NCBI RefSeq assembly: GCF_900104895.1 | Contig: NZ_LT629742.1 | Span: 1,426,001 to 1,490,000, forward strand | Length of the DNA stretch: 64,000 nucleotides | DNA from: Microterricola viridarii | Lineage (GTDB): Bacteria > Actinomycetota > Actinomycetes > Actinomycetales > Microbacteriaceae | Reading direction: 5' to 3' | Shown: positions 9,323 through 17,828 of the stretch, in pieces | How the letters are laid out: each line of letters begins with the position of its first letter | Numbering within the stretch: position 1 is the stretch's first letter | Position numbers and translations under genes: made by a program | The notes under the pieces: generated by a model | Told to the model about the DNA's origin: nothing | Seen by the model: the letters and a program-made list of their open reading frames with translations, nothing else | Database searches by the model: none

Positions 9323-10416
9323 ACGCCCAGCCCAGCCCCACTTCACGGCAATGGCGCGGCGTCCTGCGTGAATACGCGGACCGCCTGAATGTGACGGACG
9401 CCACCCCCATCATCACCCTGGGCGAGGGCGGGACCCCGCTCATCCCGGCCCCCGCGCTCTCCGCGCGCACCGGTGCCAAGGTGTGGGTCAAGTTCGAGGG
9501 GATGAACCCGACCGGCTCCTTCAAGGACCGCGGCATGACGATGGCCATCTCCAAGGCCGTCGAGGCCGGCGCCAAGGCCGTCATCTGCGCCTCCACCGGC
9601 AACACCTCCGCCTCGGCCGCCGCCTACGCCGCCCACGCCGGCATCACCGCCGCCGTGCTCGTGCCGGAGGGCAAGATCGCCATGGGCAAGCTCAGCCAGG
9701 CGGTCGTGCACAACGGCCAGCTGCTGCAGGTGCAGGGCAACTTCGACGACTGCCTCGACATCGCCCGCGACCTCGCCGCCAACTACCCGGTGCACCTGGT
9801 CAACTCGGTCAACAACGACCGCATCGAGGGCCAGAAGACGGCCGCATTCGAGGTGTCCGAGGTTCTCGGCGACGCGCCGGACTTCCACTTCCTGCCCGTC
9901 GGCAACGCCGGCAACTACTCGGCGTACTTCCGCGGCTACAGCGAGGACCTCGAGCGCGGCAGCACCACCAAGCTGCCCCGCATGTTCGGCTTCCAGGCCG
10001 CCGGCTCCGCACCCATCGTGCTCGGCCACGTCGTGAAGAACCCGGAGACCATCGCCAGCGCCATCCGCATCGGCAACCCGGCATCGTGGGAGATGGCCCT
10101 CAACGCCCGCGAGGTCAGCAACGGCTACTTCGGCGCCATCACCGACGAGCGCATCCTCGAGGCGTACCGCATCCTGGCCGCCGAGGTCGGAATCTTCGTC
10201 GAGCCCGCCTCCGCCATCAGCGTGGCCGGCCTGCTCGAGCAGGCGGATGCCGGCAACGTCCCCGCCGGCGCGACAGTCGTGCTCACCGTCACCGGCCACG
10301 GCCTGAAGGACCCGCAGTGGGCCCTGCAGACCGCAGACGGCGGCACCGTGCAGCCGACCGTCGTCCCCGTCGACACCGCCGAGATCGCCAACGTCCTCGG
10401 ACTGGGCAAGGCGTGA
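9319..10416 (+). CDS. thrC: threonine synthase
   Basis: A 365-residue PLP enzyme that converts O-phosphohomoserine to threonine. The PLP-binding lysine is K69 in NPTGSFKDRGMT. STGNTSASAAAYA and the glycine-rich LPVGNAGNYSAYF bind the cofactor phosphate. Length and sequence fit the short class II ThrC of actinobacteria. The ATG overlaps the hom stop (ATGA at 9319-9322), and its own stop overlaps the GTG of thrB. Confidence 0.97.
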   Translation: MNAQPSPTSRQWRGVLREYADRLNVTDATPIITLGEGGTPLIPAPALSARTGAKVWVKFEGMNPTGSFKDRGMTMAISKAVEAGAKAVICASTGNTSASAAAYAAHAGITAAVLVPEGKIAMGKLSQAVVHNGQLLQVQGNFDDCLDIARDLAANYPVHLVNSVNNDRIEGQKTAAFEVSEVLGDAPDFHFLPVGNAGNYSAYFRGYSEDLERGSTTKLPRMFGFQAAGSAPIVLGHVVKNPETIASAIRIGNPASWEMALNAREVSNGYFGAITDERILEAYRILAAEVGIFVEPASAISVAGLLEQADAGNVPAGATVVLTVTGHGLKDPQWALQTADGGTVQPTVVPVDTAEIANVLGLGKA

Positions 10417-11393
10417 CCGGCGTGATGCCCGGCGCCGGGAGCACGGCAGCGGCGACCCCGCTGCGTGAGCTCGGCGCTCTCATCGACGGCCGCCGCGTCG
10501 AGGTCAAGGTTCCCGCCACGACGGCGAACCTCGGCCCCGGCTTCGACACCCTCGGCCTGGCACTGGCCCAGTACGACGACCTCGTCGTGACGGCATCCGC
10601 GACCCCCGGCGTCCACGTCGAGGTGCACGGAGTCGGCGCCGGCGAGGTGCCCACCGACGAGACCCACCTCGTCGTCCGCGCCATCGCACACGGCCTCGCC
10701 CACTACGGCTACGCGCTGCCGGGGCTGCGCCTCGAGGCGCACAACACCATCCCGCACGGGCGCGGCCTCGGCTCCTCCGGCGCCGCCATCTCGGCCGGCA
10801 TCATCGCCGCCCGCGGCCTGCTCACCGGCATCGCCGAGATGAGCGATGTGGACGCGCTGGCCCTCGCCACCGACATGGAGGGGCACCCGGACAACGTCGC
10901 GCCCGCCCTGTTCGGCGGCCTCACCATCGCCTGGGTCACCCCGGACGGCCCGCAGCACAAGAAGCTCATGGTGCACCGCGGCGTCTCGCCCGTCGTGTTC
11001 GTGCCAGAGGCCGAGATGTCCACGGCGCTGGCGCGCAGTCTGCAGCCGGACTCCGTGCCGCACGAGGACGCCGTGTTCAACGTGTCGCGCTCGGCCCTGC
11101 TGATCGCCTCCCTGATCCAGAGCCCCGAGCTGCTGCTCGCGGCCACCGAAGACAAACTGCACCAGAACTACCGCGCCGCGGCGATGCCGGAGACGAACCG
11201 TCTCATCACGCTGCTGCGGGACGCGGGCCTGCCCGCCGTGGTCTCCGGTGCCGGTCCATCGATTCTGGTGCTGGCGAGCGACCCCAGCCAGCGCCTGATC
11301 GCGGCCGAGCTCGTGGCCCAGCACGCGGAGACCCCGTGGCAGGCGCTCATGCTCGCCGTCGACGTGAAGGGAACGGTGCTCGGCGTCAGCTAG
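10413..11393 (+). CDS. thrB: homoserine kinase
   Basis: A 326-residue GHMP-family kinase that phosphorylates homoserine to supply ThrC. The family motifs are VPATTANLGPGFDTLG (motif 1), the ATP-binding PHGRGLGSSGAAI (motif 2) and the C-terminal VVSGAGPSILVL (motif 3). I use the GTG at 10413 because it overlaps the thrC stop (GTGA); GTG 10422 and ATG 10425 are possible alternatives that would shorten it by three or four residues. It ends the operon and is followed by a terminator. Confidence 0.95.
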   Translation: MTGVMPGAGSTAAATPLRELGALIDGRRVEVKVPATTANLGPGFDTLGLALAQYDDLVVTASATPGVHVEVHGVGAGEVPTDETHLVVRAIAHGLAHYGYALPGLRLEAHNTIPHGRGLGSSGAAISAGIIAARGLLTGIAEMSDVDALALATDMEGHPDNVAPALFGGLTIAWVTPDGPQHKKLMVHRGVSPVVFVPEAEMSTALARSLQPDSVPHEDAVFNVSRSALLIASLIQSPELLLAATEDKLHQNYRAAAMPETNRLITLLRDAGLPAVVSGAGPSILVLASDPSQRLIAAELVAQHAETPWQALMLAVDVKGTVLGVS

Positions 11394-11444
11394 ACCGAGC
11401 CCTCCGTCACCCTGCGACTCCGTTTCACGAGATTCTGCAGATCC

Positions 11445-11482
11445 GAGCGGATGCCGCGGCCAACAGGCTGCGGCATCCGCTC
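11445..11482 (+). terminator. terminator of the lysA-hom-thrC-thrB operon
   Basis: GAGCGGATGCCGC (11445-11457) pairs perfectly with GCGGCATCCGCTC (11470-11482) around a 12-base loop, followed by a mixed T-rich stretch (TCTGTGTT). It lies 51 bp after the thrB stop. Confidence 0.75.
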
Positions 11483-11510
11483 TCTGTGTTCCAGCTGCCG
11501 CCCCCTGCAT

Positions 11511-11572
11511 CATCGACTACGCGGAAAGCGCTCCAACCGCGCCAGGTTGGGGCATCTTTTGCGTAGTCGATG
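11511..11572. repeat. 62-bp nested palindrome
   Basis: Outer arms CATCGACTACGC (11511-11522) and GCGTAGTCGATG (11561-11572) are perfect reverse complements. Between them an inner hairpin, CCAACC (11533-11538) and GGTTGG (11545-11550), surrounds a six-base loop. The whole unit could fold as a cruciform or a long RNA hairpin and resembles a small non-autonomous repeat element. Confidence 0.7.
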
Positions 11573-11610
11573 CGCTGCCGGCTGGGAGCAGCCGCCGGTT
11601 GCGGCAGGCG

Positions 11611-11778
11611 GGCACCCCTCCGTGGGCTCGAGGGAGGGTGCGACCGAAGCCAACGCTGCGGGGTGGGGCACCCTTCCGTTGGCTCGAGGGAGCTTGCGAC
11701 CGAAGCCAACGCTGCGGGGTGGGGCACGCTCTCCCGTTGGCTCGAGGGAGCTTGCGACCGAAGCCAACGCTGCGGGGC
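11611..11778. repeat. three tandem copies of a 56-58 bp repeat
   Basis: GGCTCGAGGGA recurs at 11625, 11681 and 11739, each followed by TGCGACCGAAGCCAACGC and then TGCGGGG. Each copy contains a 33-bp segment (11622-11654, 11678-11710, 11736-11768), the last two bounded by GTTGGCT and AGCCAAC, so each can form a hairpin. Copies two and three are nearly identical; copy one is diverged. Confidence 0.85.
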
Positions 11779-12151
11779 ACGGTTGCCCGGCGCACCCGGT
11801 GCATCCGTTGACTCGTGCGCGGAGCGGGTCGTGCGGGGGGAGGCCGACGAGCAGCGGTCGCTGTTTCGTAGGTTGCCTGGGGAATGGCTGCCGCCTTTCG
11901 TGTCGCTTCGCGACACGCCGTTGCCCGCGTGGGAGAAACGCGCAGCCCGAGATGCTAGGGTTGCAGAGCACCCGGTAAACGGCGCCAAAACAGGCGAATC
12001 CAGAACCCGGTGTATTTCTAGCAAATCTTGCTTTCGCTCGCGCCAACTGCTCTGCGCGTCATCTCCCTTGATACTCGCTCTCAGAAGCTCGAACGATCAG
12101 CTCCCTGGCACCACACTCTCGTTGTGGGCCAGACGGAAGGACCAAGACCCC

Positions 12152-14353
12152 GTGACTGATGTCAACACTGGCGCCACAGGCGCACACACCCGTACCGAAC
12201 TGAACGCACTGCGCGTTGCCGAGCTGCAGGCCCTGGCCAACCAGCTGGGCATCAGCGGTGCAGGCAAGCTCCGCAAGGGCGAGCTCATCGATGCGATCTC
12301 CGAGACCGAAGCAACGGCCGCCCCGGCAGCCGCTGCCCCGGCCGCCGCAGTGGAGGCCGTCATCGTCGACGCCGCCCCCGTCGCGCCGACCGCGGCCGCT
12401 CAGGCCCCGGCAGCCGCACCGGCCGAGTCGCCCGCTGAGGCACCTGCCGCGCAGCCCGTCCGCGCCAAGCGCGGACCGCGCCGTGCCAGCAGCGCGACCG
12501 CAGCAGCGGGCCACGTCAACGTGGAGGCCGGCACCGGCCTGGACAGCCTCGTTCCCGCGCTCGACGCCGTCGCAGCCAACAAGGCGAACAAGGCCAACCA
12601 GACGAACAAGGCCGGCCAGGCGGGCAAGACCGCCGCGCCGGTCGACGCCGCTGCCCCCGACGCAGTCGCCGCCGACACAACGGCCGCCGACACCACGCCC
12701 GCCGGCGCCACCGAGGGCGACGCCAGCGAGAAGCCCGCACAGAACGAGCGTGGCGGCCGCAACCGCCGCCGCAGCTCGCGCGGCGGCGACGCCACCGCGA
12801 ACGGCGACTCGGGCGAGGCTGCAGAGGCCACCGCGCCCGCCGAGGGCGAGAGCGCCGAGGCCGGCACCAGCGAGGAGCCCCGTCAGGGACGCAACCGCAA
12901 CCGCAACCGCAACAAGCAGCAGAACGGCGGCGAGCAGGCCGACGGCCAGCAGGGCGAGCGCCAGCAGAACGACCGTCAGCAGGGCGAGCGCCAGGGCAAC
13001 CAGCGCAACCAGCGCGGCCAGCAGCAGGAGCAGGGCCAGGGCGCCCAGCAGGCGCAGAACCGTGGCGAGCGCGACGGCCGGGGCGAGCGCGAGCTCCTCG
13101 ACGGCGACCGCGGCGGCCGCAGCCGATTCCGTGACCGCAAGCGTCGCGGTGGTGGCCTCGACGACGACTTCGAGCCCGAGCTCAGCGACGACGACGTGCT
13201 CGTTCCCGTTGCCGGCATCCTCGATGTCCTCGACAACTACGCCTTCGTGCGCACCAGCGGCTACCTGCCCGGCCCGAGCGACGTCTACGTCTCGCTCGGC
13301 CAGGTCAAGAAGTACAACCTGCGCAAGGGTGACGCCGTCGTCGGCGCCATCCGCCAGCCGCACGAGGGCGACCAGAGCGGCCGCCAGAAGTACAACGCCA
13401 TCGTCAAGGTCGACTCGATCAACGGCCAGACCGTCGACGAGGCCGCGGCCCGCGTGGAGTTCCAGAAGCTGACCCCGCTCTACCCCCAGGAGCGCCTGCG
13501 CCTGGAGACCGAGTCCGGCAAGGTCACTCAGCGCATCATCGACCTGGTGTCGCCGATCGGCAAGGGCCAGCGCGGCCTGATCGTCGCTCCGCCGAAGGCC
13601 GGCAAGACCATCGTGCTGCAGCAGATCGCCAGCGCCATCGCGCAGAACAACCCCGAGGTCCACCTCATGGTCGTTCTGGTCGACGAGCGGCCCGAAGAGG
13701 TCACCGACATGCAGCGCACCGTCAAGGGTGAGGTCATCGCCTCCACCTTCGACCGCCCGGCAGAAGACCACACCACGGTCGCCGAGCTGGCCATCGAGCG
13801 CGCGAAGCGCCTCGTCGAGCTCGGCCACGACGTCGTCGTGCTGCTCGACTCGATCACCCGCCTCGGCCGCGCCTACAACCTCGCCTCGCCGGCATCCGGC
13901 CGGATCCTCTCCGGTGGCGTCGACGCGGCAGCGCTCTACCCGCCGAAGCGCTTCTTCGGTGCCGCCCGCAACATCGAGAACGGTGGCTCGCTCACCATCC
14001 TGGCCACCGCGCTCATCGAGACCGGCTCCAAGATGGACGAGGTCATCTTCGAGGAGTTCAAGGGCACCGGCAACATGGAGCTGCGCCTGTCCCGCCAGCT
14101 CGCCGACAAGCGCATCTTCCCGGCCGTCGATGTGAACGCATCCGGCACCCGCCGCGAAGAGATGCTGATGAGCGCCGACGAGGTCAAGATCACCTGGAAG
14201 CTGCGCCGTGCCCTCGCCGGCCTCGAGCAGCAGCAGGCCCTCGAGGCCGTCCTCGGGCGCCTCAAGGAGACCCAGTCCAACGTCGAGTTCCTCATGCAGG
14301 TGCAGAAGACCATGCCGGCGGGCACCGCCGGTCACGAGAACGACCACCGCTAG
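12152..14353 (+). CDS. rho: transcription termination factor Rho
   Basis: A 733-residue hexameric RNA helicase that ends transcription of untranslated RNA. Order of domains: SAP-like Rho_N at about 15-50 (LRVAELQALANQLGISGAGK); a low-complexity Ala/Pro then Arg/Asn/Gln-rich linker of roughly 280 residues including RNRNRNKQQNGG; the cold-shock RNA-binding domain near 345-420; and the RecA-like ATPase with Walker A APPKAGKT at 479-486 and Walker B VVVLLDSITR. The long basic linker is typical of actinobacterial Rho and adds RNA binding. The start is GTG at 12152 with GGAAGG at 12135-12140; the frame is open upstream but only through repeat DNA. A strong terminator follows. Confidence 0.96.
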   Translation: MTDVNTGATGAHTRTELNALRVAELQALANQLGISGAGKLRKGELIDAISETEATAAPAAAAPAAAVEAVIVDAAPVAPTAAAQAPAAAPAESPAEAPAAQPVRAKRGPRRASSATAAAGHVNVEAGTGLDSLVPALDAVAANKANKANQTNKAGQAGKTAAPVDAAAPDAVAADTTAADTTPAGATEGDASEKPAQNERGGRNRRRSSRGGDATANGDSGEAAEATAPAEGESAEAGTSEEPRQGRNRNRNRNKQQNGGEQADGQQGERQQNDRQQGERQGNQRNQRGQQQEQGQGAQQAQNRGERDGRGERELLDGDRGGRSRFRDRKRRGGGLDDDFEPELSDDDVLVPVAGILDVLDNYAFVRTSGYLPGPSDVYVSLGQVKKYNLRKGDAVVGAIRQPHEGDQSGRQKYNAIVKVDSINGQTVDEAAARVEFQKLTPLYPQERLRLETESGKVTQRIIDLVSPIGKGQRGLIVAPPKAGKTIVLQQIASAIAQNNPEVHLMVVLVDERPEEVTDMQRTVKGEVIASTFDRPAEDHTTVAELAIERAKRLVELGHDVVVLLDSITRLGRAYNLASPASGRILSGGVDAAALYPPKRFFGAARNIENGGSLTILATALIETGSKMDEVIFEEFKGTGNMELRLSRQLADKRIFPAVDVNASGTRREEMLMSADEVKITWKLRRALAGLEQQQALEAVLGRLKETQSNVEFLMQVQKTMPAGTAGHENDHR

Positions 14354-14362
14354 CTCTCTGTC

Positions 14363-14425
14363 AGAACCCGTCTGGGCCCGCGGATGCACGATCGTGCATC
14401 CGCGGGGCAGGCGGGTTCTTGTCGT
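14363..14425 (+). terminator. terminator after rho
   Basis: A perfect 30-bp palindrome (arms 14377-14391 and 14392-14406, CCCGCGGATGCACGA in the left arm) sits inside outer arms AGAACCCG (14363-14370) and CGGGTTCT (14412-14419), followed by TGTCGTT. It separates rho from prfA. Confidence 0.8.
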
Positions 14426-14453
14426 TGAGGGAGAATGAGTCACGGAGGAAGCA

Positions 14454-15533
14454 ATGTTTGAATCAGTCCAGGTCCTGTTCAAGGAGCACGCCGATCTGCA
14501 GGAGCAGCTCGCCGACCCCGCGCTGCACGCCGACGCGGCACGCGCCAAGAAGGTGAACCGGCGCTACGCCGAGCTCTCCAAGATCGTCGCCGCCCACGAG
14601 GGCTGGGTGCAGGCGCAGGACGACCTCGCCGCAGCCAAGGAGCTGGCCAAGGAGGACGACGCCTTCGCCGAGGAGCTCCCCGCCATGGAGGAGCACCTGG
14701 CCACCGCGCAGGAGAAGCTGCGCCGCCTGCTGATTCCCCGCGACCCGGATGACGGCCGCGACGTGATCATGGAGATCAAGGGTGGAGAGGGCGGCGCGGA
14801 GAGCGCGCTGTTCGCCGCCGACCTGCTCCGCATGTACATGCAGTACGCCGCCTCCAAGGGCTGGAAGACGGAGATGATCGAGAGCGACGAGAGCGATCTC
14901 GGCGGCTACAAGAACGTCCAGATCGCCATCAAGTCCAACGCCACAGACCCGTCGCAGGGCGTCTGGGCGCACCTCAAGTACGAGGGCGGCGTGCACCGCG
15001 TGCAGCGCGTGCCCGCGACCGAGACCCAGGGCCGAATCCACACCTCGACGACCGGCGTGCTGGTCTTCCCCGAGGTCGACGAGCCGGAGGAGGTCGAGAT
15101 CCACGCGAACGACCTCAAGATCGACGTCTACCGCTCCAGCGGCCCCGGCGGCCAGTCGGTCAACACGACCGACTCCGCCGTGCGCATCACGCACCTCCCG
15201 ACCGGCATCGTCGTGGCCATGCAGAACGAGAAGAGCCAGCTGCAGAACCGCGAGGCCGGCATGCGCGTGCTGCGCGCCCGCATCCTGGCCCGCCGCCAGG
15301 AGGAGCAGGCAGAGCTCGACAGCGCCAAGCGCAAGACGCAGATCCGCACCATGGACCGGTCAGAGCGCATCCGCACGTACAACTTCCCGGAGAACCGCAT
15401 CGCGGATCACCGCACCGGCTACAAGGCGTACAACCTGGACTCCGTCATGAACGGCGCCCTCGACCCCGTCATCGAGTCGGCGATCCACGCCGACGAGGAG
15501 GCGCGCCTGGCCGACATCGGCGACCAGGGCTAG
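14454..15533 (+). CDS. prfA: peptide chain release factor 1
   Basis: A 359-residue release factor for UAA and UAG stop codons. The catalytic GGQ is at residues 232-234 ([17 protein letters not shown]), whose glutamine is the substrate of PrmC, encoded 3.3 kb downstream. The reading-head region is visible around residue 180 with [17 protein letters not shown] good ribosome site, CACGGAGGAA, precedes the ATG. In M. tuberculosis rpmE lies between rho and prfA; here the gap is 100 bp and contains no gene. Confidence 0.97.
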   Translation: MFESVQVLFKEHADLQEQLADPALHADAARAKKVNRRYAELSKIVAAHEGWVQAQDDLAAAKELAKEDDAFAEELPAMEEHLATAQEKLRRLLIPRDPDDGRDVIMEIKGGEGGAESALFAADLLRMYMQYAASKGWKTEMIESDESDLGGYKNVQIAIKSNATDPSQGVWAHLKYEGGVHRVQRVPATETQGRIHTSTTGVLVFPEVDEPEEVEIHANDLKIDVYRSSGPGGQSVNTTDSAVRITHLPTGIVVAMQNEKSQLQNREAGMRVLRARILARRQEEQAELDSAKRKTQIRTMDRSERIRTYNFPENRIADHRTGYKAYNLDSVMNGALDPVIESAIHADEEARLADIGDQG

Positions 15534-15561
15534 TCACCCGCGCCCGCGCGGATGCACCCTC

Positions 15562-15597
15562 CAGTGGCGCAGCAGGCTTCGGCCGGCTGCGCCACTG
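15562..15597 (+). terminator. hairpin with UUCG tetraloop after prfA
   Basis: CAGTGGCGCAGC pairs with GCTGCGCCACTG, then after one A-G mismatch GGC pairs with GCC around a TTCG tetraloop. It lies 29 bp after the prfA stop. There is no T-run. Confidence 0.7.
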
Positions 15598-15716
15598 CTG
15601 TCCCCGCCGTCTGTTGCGCCCGCTCCCCGCGTGCGCACGCGCACAACCCGTTCGCGACTGCGTGCAGTAGTGTCGGCAGCACGGAGTCACACTGGCCCCC
15701 GTGAGCGGATGAGCAC

Positions 15717-16910
15717 ATGCTTCCAACGCACGAAACGGTTCTCGGTGTGCTCGGCACATCGCGCAAGCCCGATGAACGTCGAGTCCCCATCCATCCGGCG
15801 CACTTCGAGCGCATCGCGGAGCCGCTGCGCCAGCGCATCGTCGTCGAGGAGGGCTACGGCCGGCATTTCGGGGTCGGCGACGCCGAGATCGCCCCCTTCG
15901 TCGGAGCGATCCGCAGCCGCGCCGAGGTGATTGCGGCGGCAGACGTCGTGCTCCTTCCCAAACCCCAGCTCGAGGACGTCGCAGCGCTTCGCGACGGACA
16001 GACGCTGTGGGGCTGGCCGCACTGCGTGCAGGACGCCGCCCTCACCCAGCTGGCCGTCGACAAGCGACTCACCCTCATCGCCTTTGAAGCCATGAACCAC
16101 TGGCAGAGCGACGGGGGCTTCGGCCTGCACGTGTTCCACAAGAACAATGAGATCGCCGGGTACAGTTCTGTGCTGCATGCCCTGGCCCTCTGCGGCTCGA
16201 CGGGGGACTACGGGCGCAGGCTCACCGCCGTCGTGATCGGCTTCGGTGCCACCGCCCGCGGGGCCGTCACCGCGCTGAACGCGCTCGGCATCCACGATGT
16301 GCGCGTGCTCACCAACCGCCGCGTCGCATCGGTCGCCGCACCGATCCACTCCGCGCAGATCGTGCAGTTCGACCACGACGACGGCCCGTACCTCAGCGAG
16401 GTCATCACCGACGACGGCCGGGTGCCGCTCGCCCCGTTCCTGGCCGAGAGCGACATCGTCGTCAACTGCACGCTGCAGGATCCGAATGCTCCGCTTCTCT
16501 ACCTGCGCACGGCCGACCTCGGCGCATTCCGGCCCGGCAGCCTCATCATCGACGTCTCCTGCGACGACGGCATGGCCTTTGACTGGGCGCGGTCGACGAG
16601 CTTCGCGGAGCCGATGTTCACGGTGGGCGGCAGCATCAACTACTACGCGGTCGACCACAGCCCGTCCTACCTGTTCAACTCCGCCAGCTGGGAGATCAGC
16701 GAGGCGCTGCTGCCGTTCCTCGGCGGCGTCATGGGCGGTCCGGCGGCCTGGGCGGGCAACGAGACGATCAGCCGCGCCGTCGAGATCGAGAGGGGCGTCA
16801 TCGCGAACCCCGCGATCCTGGCATTCCAGCATCGGGCGGCCGAGTACCCGCATCCGCGCGACGCCGGCGATCCGCACGCTGCACTACCGATGGGGGAGGA
16901 CCGCAGCTAG
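15717..16910 (+). CDS. alanine dehydrogenase/PNT-family protein, possibly N5-(carboxyethyl)ornithine synthase
   Basis: A 397-residue NAD(P)-dependent enzyme of the AlaDh/PNT fold. The N-terminal GTSRKPDERRVPIHPAHF is the family start, and VVIGFGATARGAV is the dinucleotide-binding glycine motif. WGWPHCVQD and HVFHKNNEIAGY differ from true alanine dehydrogenase and recall N5-(carboxyethyl)ornithine synthase, which condenses pyruvate with ornithine or lysine. That reaction is an inference from overall resemblance. A bona fide alanine dehydrogenase is encoded at 62169-63284. The gene interrupts the normally adjacent prfA-prmC pair. Confidence 0.65.
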   Translation: MLPTHETVLGVLGTSRKPDERRVPIHPAHFERIAEPLRQRIVVEEGYGRHFGVGDAEIAPFVGAIRSRAEVIAAADVVLLPKPQLEDVAALRDGQTLWGWPHCVQDAALTQLAVDKRLTLIAFEAMNHWQSDGGFGLHVFHKNNEIAGYSSVLHALALCGSTGDYGRRLTAVVIGFGATARGAVTALNALGIHDVRVLTNRRVASVAAPIHSAQIVQFDHDDGPYLSEVITDDGRVPLAPFLAESDIVVNCTLQDPNAPLLYLRTADLGAFRPGSLIIDVSCDDGMAFDWARSTSFAEPMFTVGGSINYYAVDHSPSYLFNSASWEISEALLPFLGGVMGGPAAWAGNETISRAVEIERGVIANPAILAFQHRAAEYPHPRDAGDPHAALPMGEDRS

Positions 16911-16945
16911 GTTCTGCACCGCACCGTCGGCGCGAGGGGGCAACC

Positions 16946-17200
16946 ATGGAACTGCAGAACATCCTGCTGGGTCTCGTCACCATCGGTGGTGTGATCGCGG
17001 CGGGCATCTGGGTACTCAAGACACTCTTCGACGCGGAGATGCCGAGCGTGGAGAGACTCATCTGGCTGCTCATCATCCTGATGTTCCCGCTGGTCGGGGC
17101 GCTGATCTGGCAGAGCTGGGGCCGGGACTCACTGCGCCAGCGCCTGGACGCCGGCCCCGGCAATGCGGCGGCGTTCCGAAAAGAGGAGGCCCCGGACTGA
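16946..17200 (+). CDS. small PLDc_N-type membrane protein
   Basis: An 84-residue protein with two hydrophobic helices (about 5-26 and 37-57), separated by DAEMPSVERLIWL, and a charged tail. LLIILMFPLVGALIWQSWG matches the phospholipase_D-nuclease N-terminal (PLDc_N) family, which despite its name has no nuclease activity of its own. It follows the AlaDh/PNT-like gene by 35 bp and may be in the same transcript. Function unknown. Confidence 0.65.
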   Translation: MELQNILLGLVTIGGVIAAGIWVLKTLFDAEMPSVERLIWLLIILMFPLVGALIWQSWGRDSLRQRLDAGPGNAAAFRKEEAPD

Positions 17201-17237
17201 CGCCGGGCCCGACCGGCCCTCACTTCGGATGCCGCGG

Positions 17238-17828
17238 CTAGATGCTCCAGTCGTGCACGCCGCGGGCGGCGTCCATCGTCTCGGGCTTCAGGGGCCGGAT
17301 GTGCGCGGGAACGCCGACGATCAGCGAGTGCGGTGGGGCGTCCTTGCTCATCACCGCGTTCGCGCCGATCGTGCTCCACGCGCCGATGACGATGTCGCCG
17401 AGCACCTTCGCGCCGGCTCCGACGGTCACCCCGTCCTCGAGGGTCGGGTGCCGCTTCTGCCCGGGCTTGATGCCGTGCAGGCTCTTCCCGCCCAGTGTGA
17501 CCCCGTGGTAGAGCATGACGTCGTCGCCGAGCACCGCCGTCTCGCCGATCACGACCCCCATCCCGTGGTCGATGAACAGCCGGCGGCCGATCGTCGCGCC
17601 CGGATGAATCTCGATGCCGGTGGCGAACCGGGTGAGCTGGGAGAGCAGGCGCGCGGGCAGGCGGATGCCGCGCTGCCAGAGCGTGTGCGCGAGCCGGTAG
17701 CTCCACACGGCGTGCAGCCCGGAGTAGGCGAGGAAGATCTCCGCATTGCTCCGGGCAGCCGGGTCATGGGCCCTGGCCGTTGCCACGTCTTCCCGGAGCG
17801 CTGCGAAGAAGGTCATTCCGTTAGTCAA
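17238..17828 (-). CDS. cysE: serine O-acetyltransferase
   Basis: A 196-residue left-handed beta-helix acetyltransferase that makes O-acetylserine from serine and acetyl-CoA, the first step of cysteine synthesis. The hexapeptide-repeat region spans about residues 70-170. [19 protein letters not shown], with the catalytic histidine, and [13 protein letters not shown] are clear. It is the short (EpsC-like) form. Its start overlaps the end of cysK by eight bases, so the two are co-translated and their products probably form the cysteine synthase complex. The C-terminus ends DWSI; a terminal isoleucine is the residue that inserts into the CysK active site. Confidence 0.93.
   Translation of the reverse strand: MTNGMTFFAALREDVATARAHDPAARSNAEIFLAYSGLHAVWSYRLAHTLWQRGIRLPARLLSQLTRFATGIEIHPGATIGRRLFIDHGMGVVIGETAVLGDDVMLYHGVTLGGKSLHGIKPGQKRHPTLEDGVTVGAGAKVLGDIVIGAWSTIGANAVMSKDAPPHSLIVGVPAHIRPLKPETMDAARGVHDWSI

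Larger units (their letters stand above)
11394..12151. other. 758-bp gene-free interval between thrB and rho
   Basis: No frame here carries a credible protein: the open frames consist of translated repeat copies. The interval holds the thrB terminator (11445-11482), a nested palindrome (11511-11572), a three-copy tandem repeat (11611-11778) and then unstructured leader DNA up to rho. The last part must contain the rho promoter and a leader of unknown length, and I cannot place the promoter with confidence. Confidence 0.7.

Noticed and set aside
11425-12046. Several 100-200 codon frames between thrB and rho
   Set aside because: They are translations of the tandem repeat and palindrome in different frames; the proteins are internally repetitive and have no credible start site.
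14354-14453. rpmE or another small gene between rho and prfA
   Set aside because: The 100 bp are filled by the terminator palindrome and the prfA ribosome site; no reading frame fits.
12059-14548. 829-codon open frame antisense to rho
   Set aside because: It mirrors the rho codons, as expected for GC-rich DNA with third-position G/C bias; its protein is low-complexity Gly/Asp/Val/Arg and has no domain.
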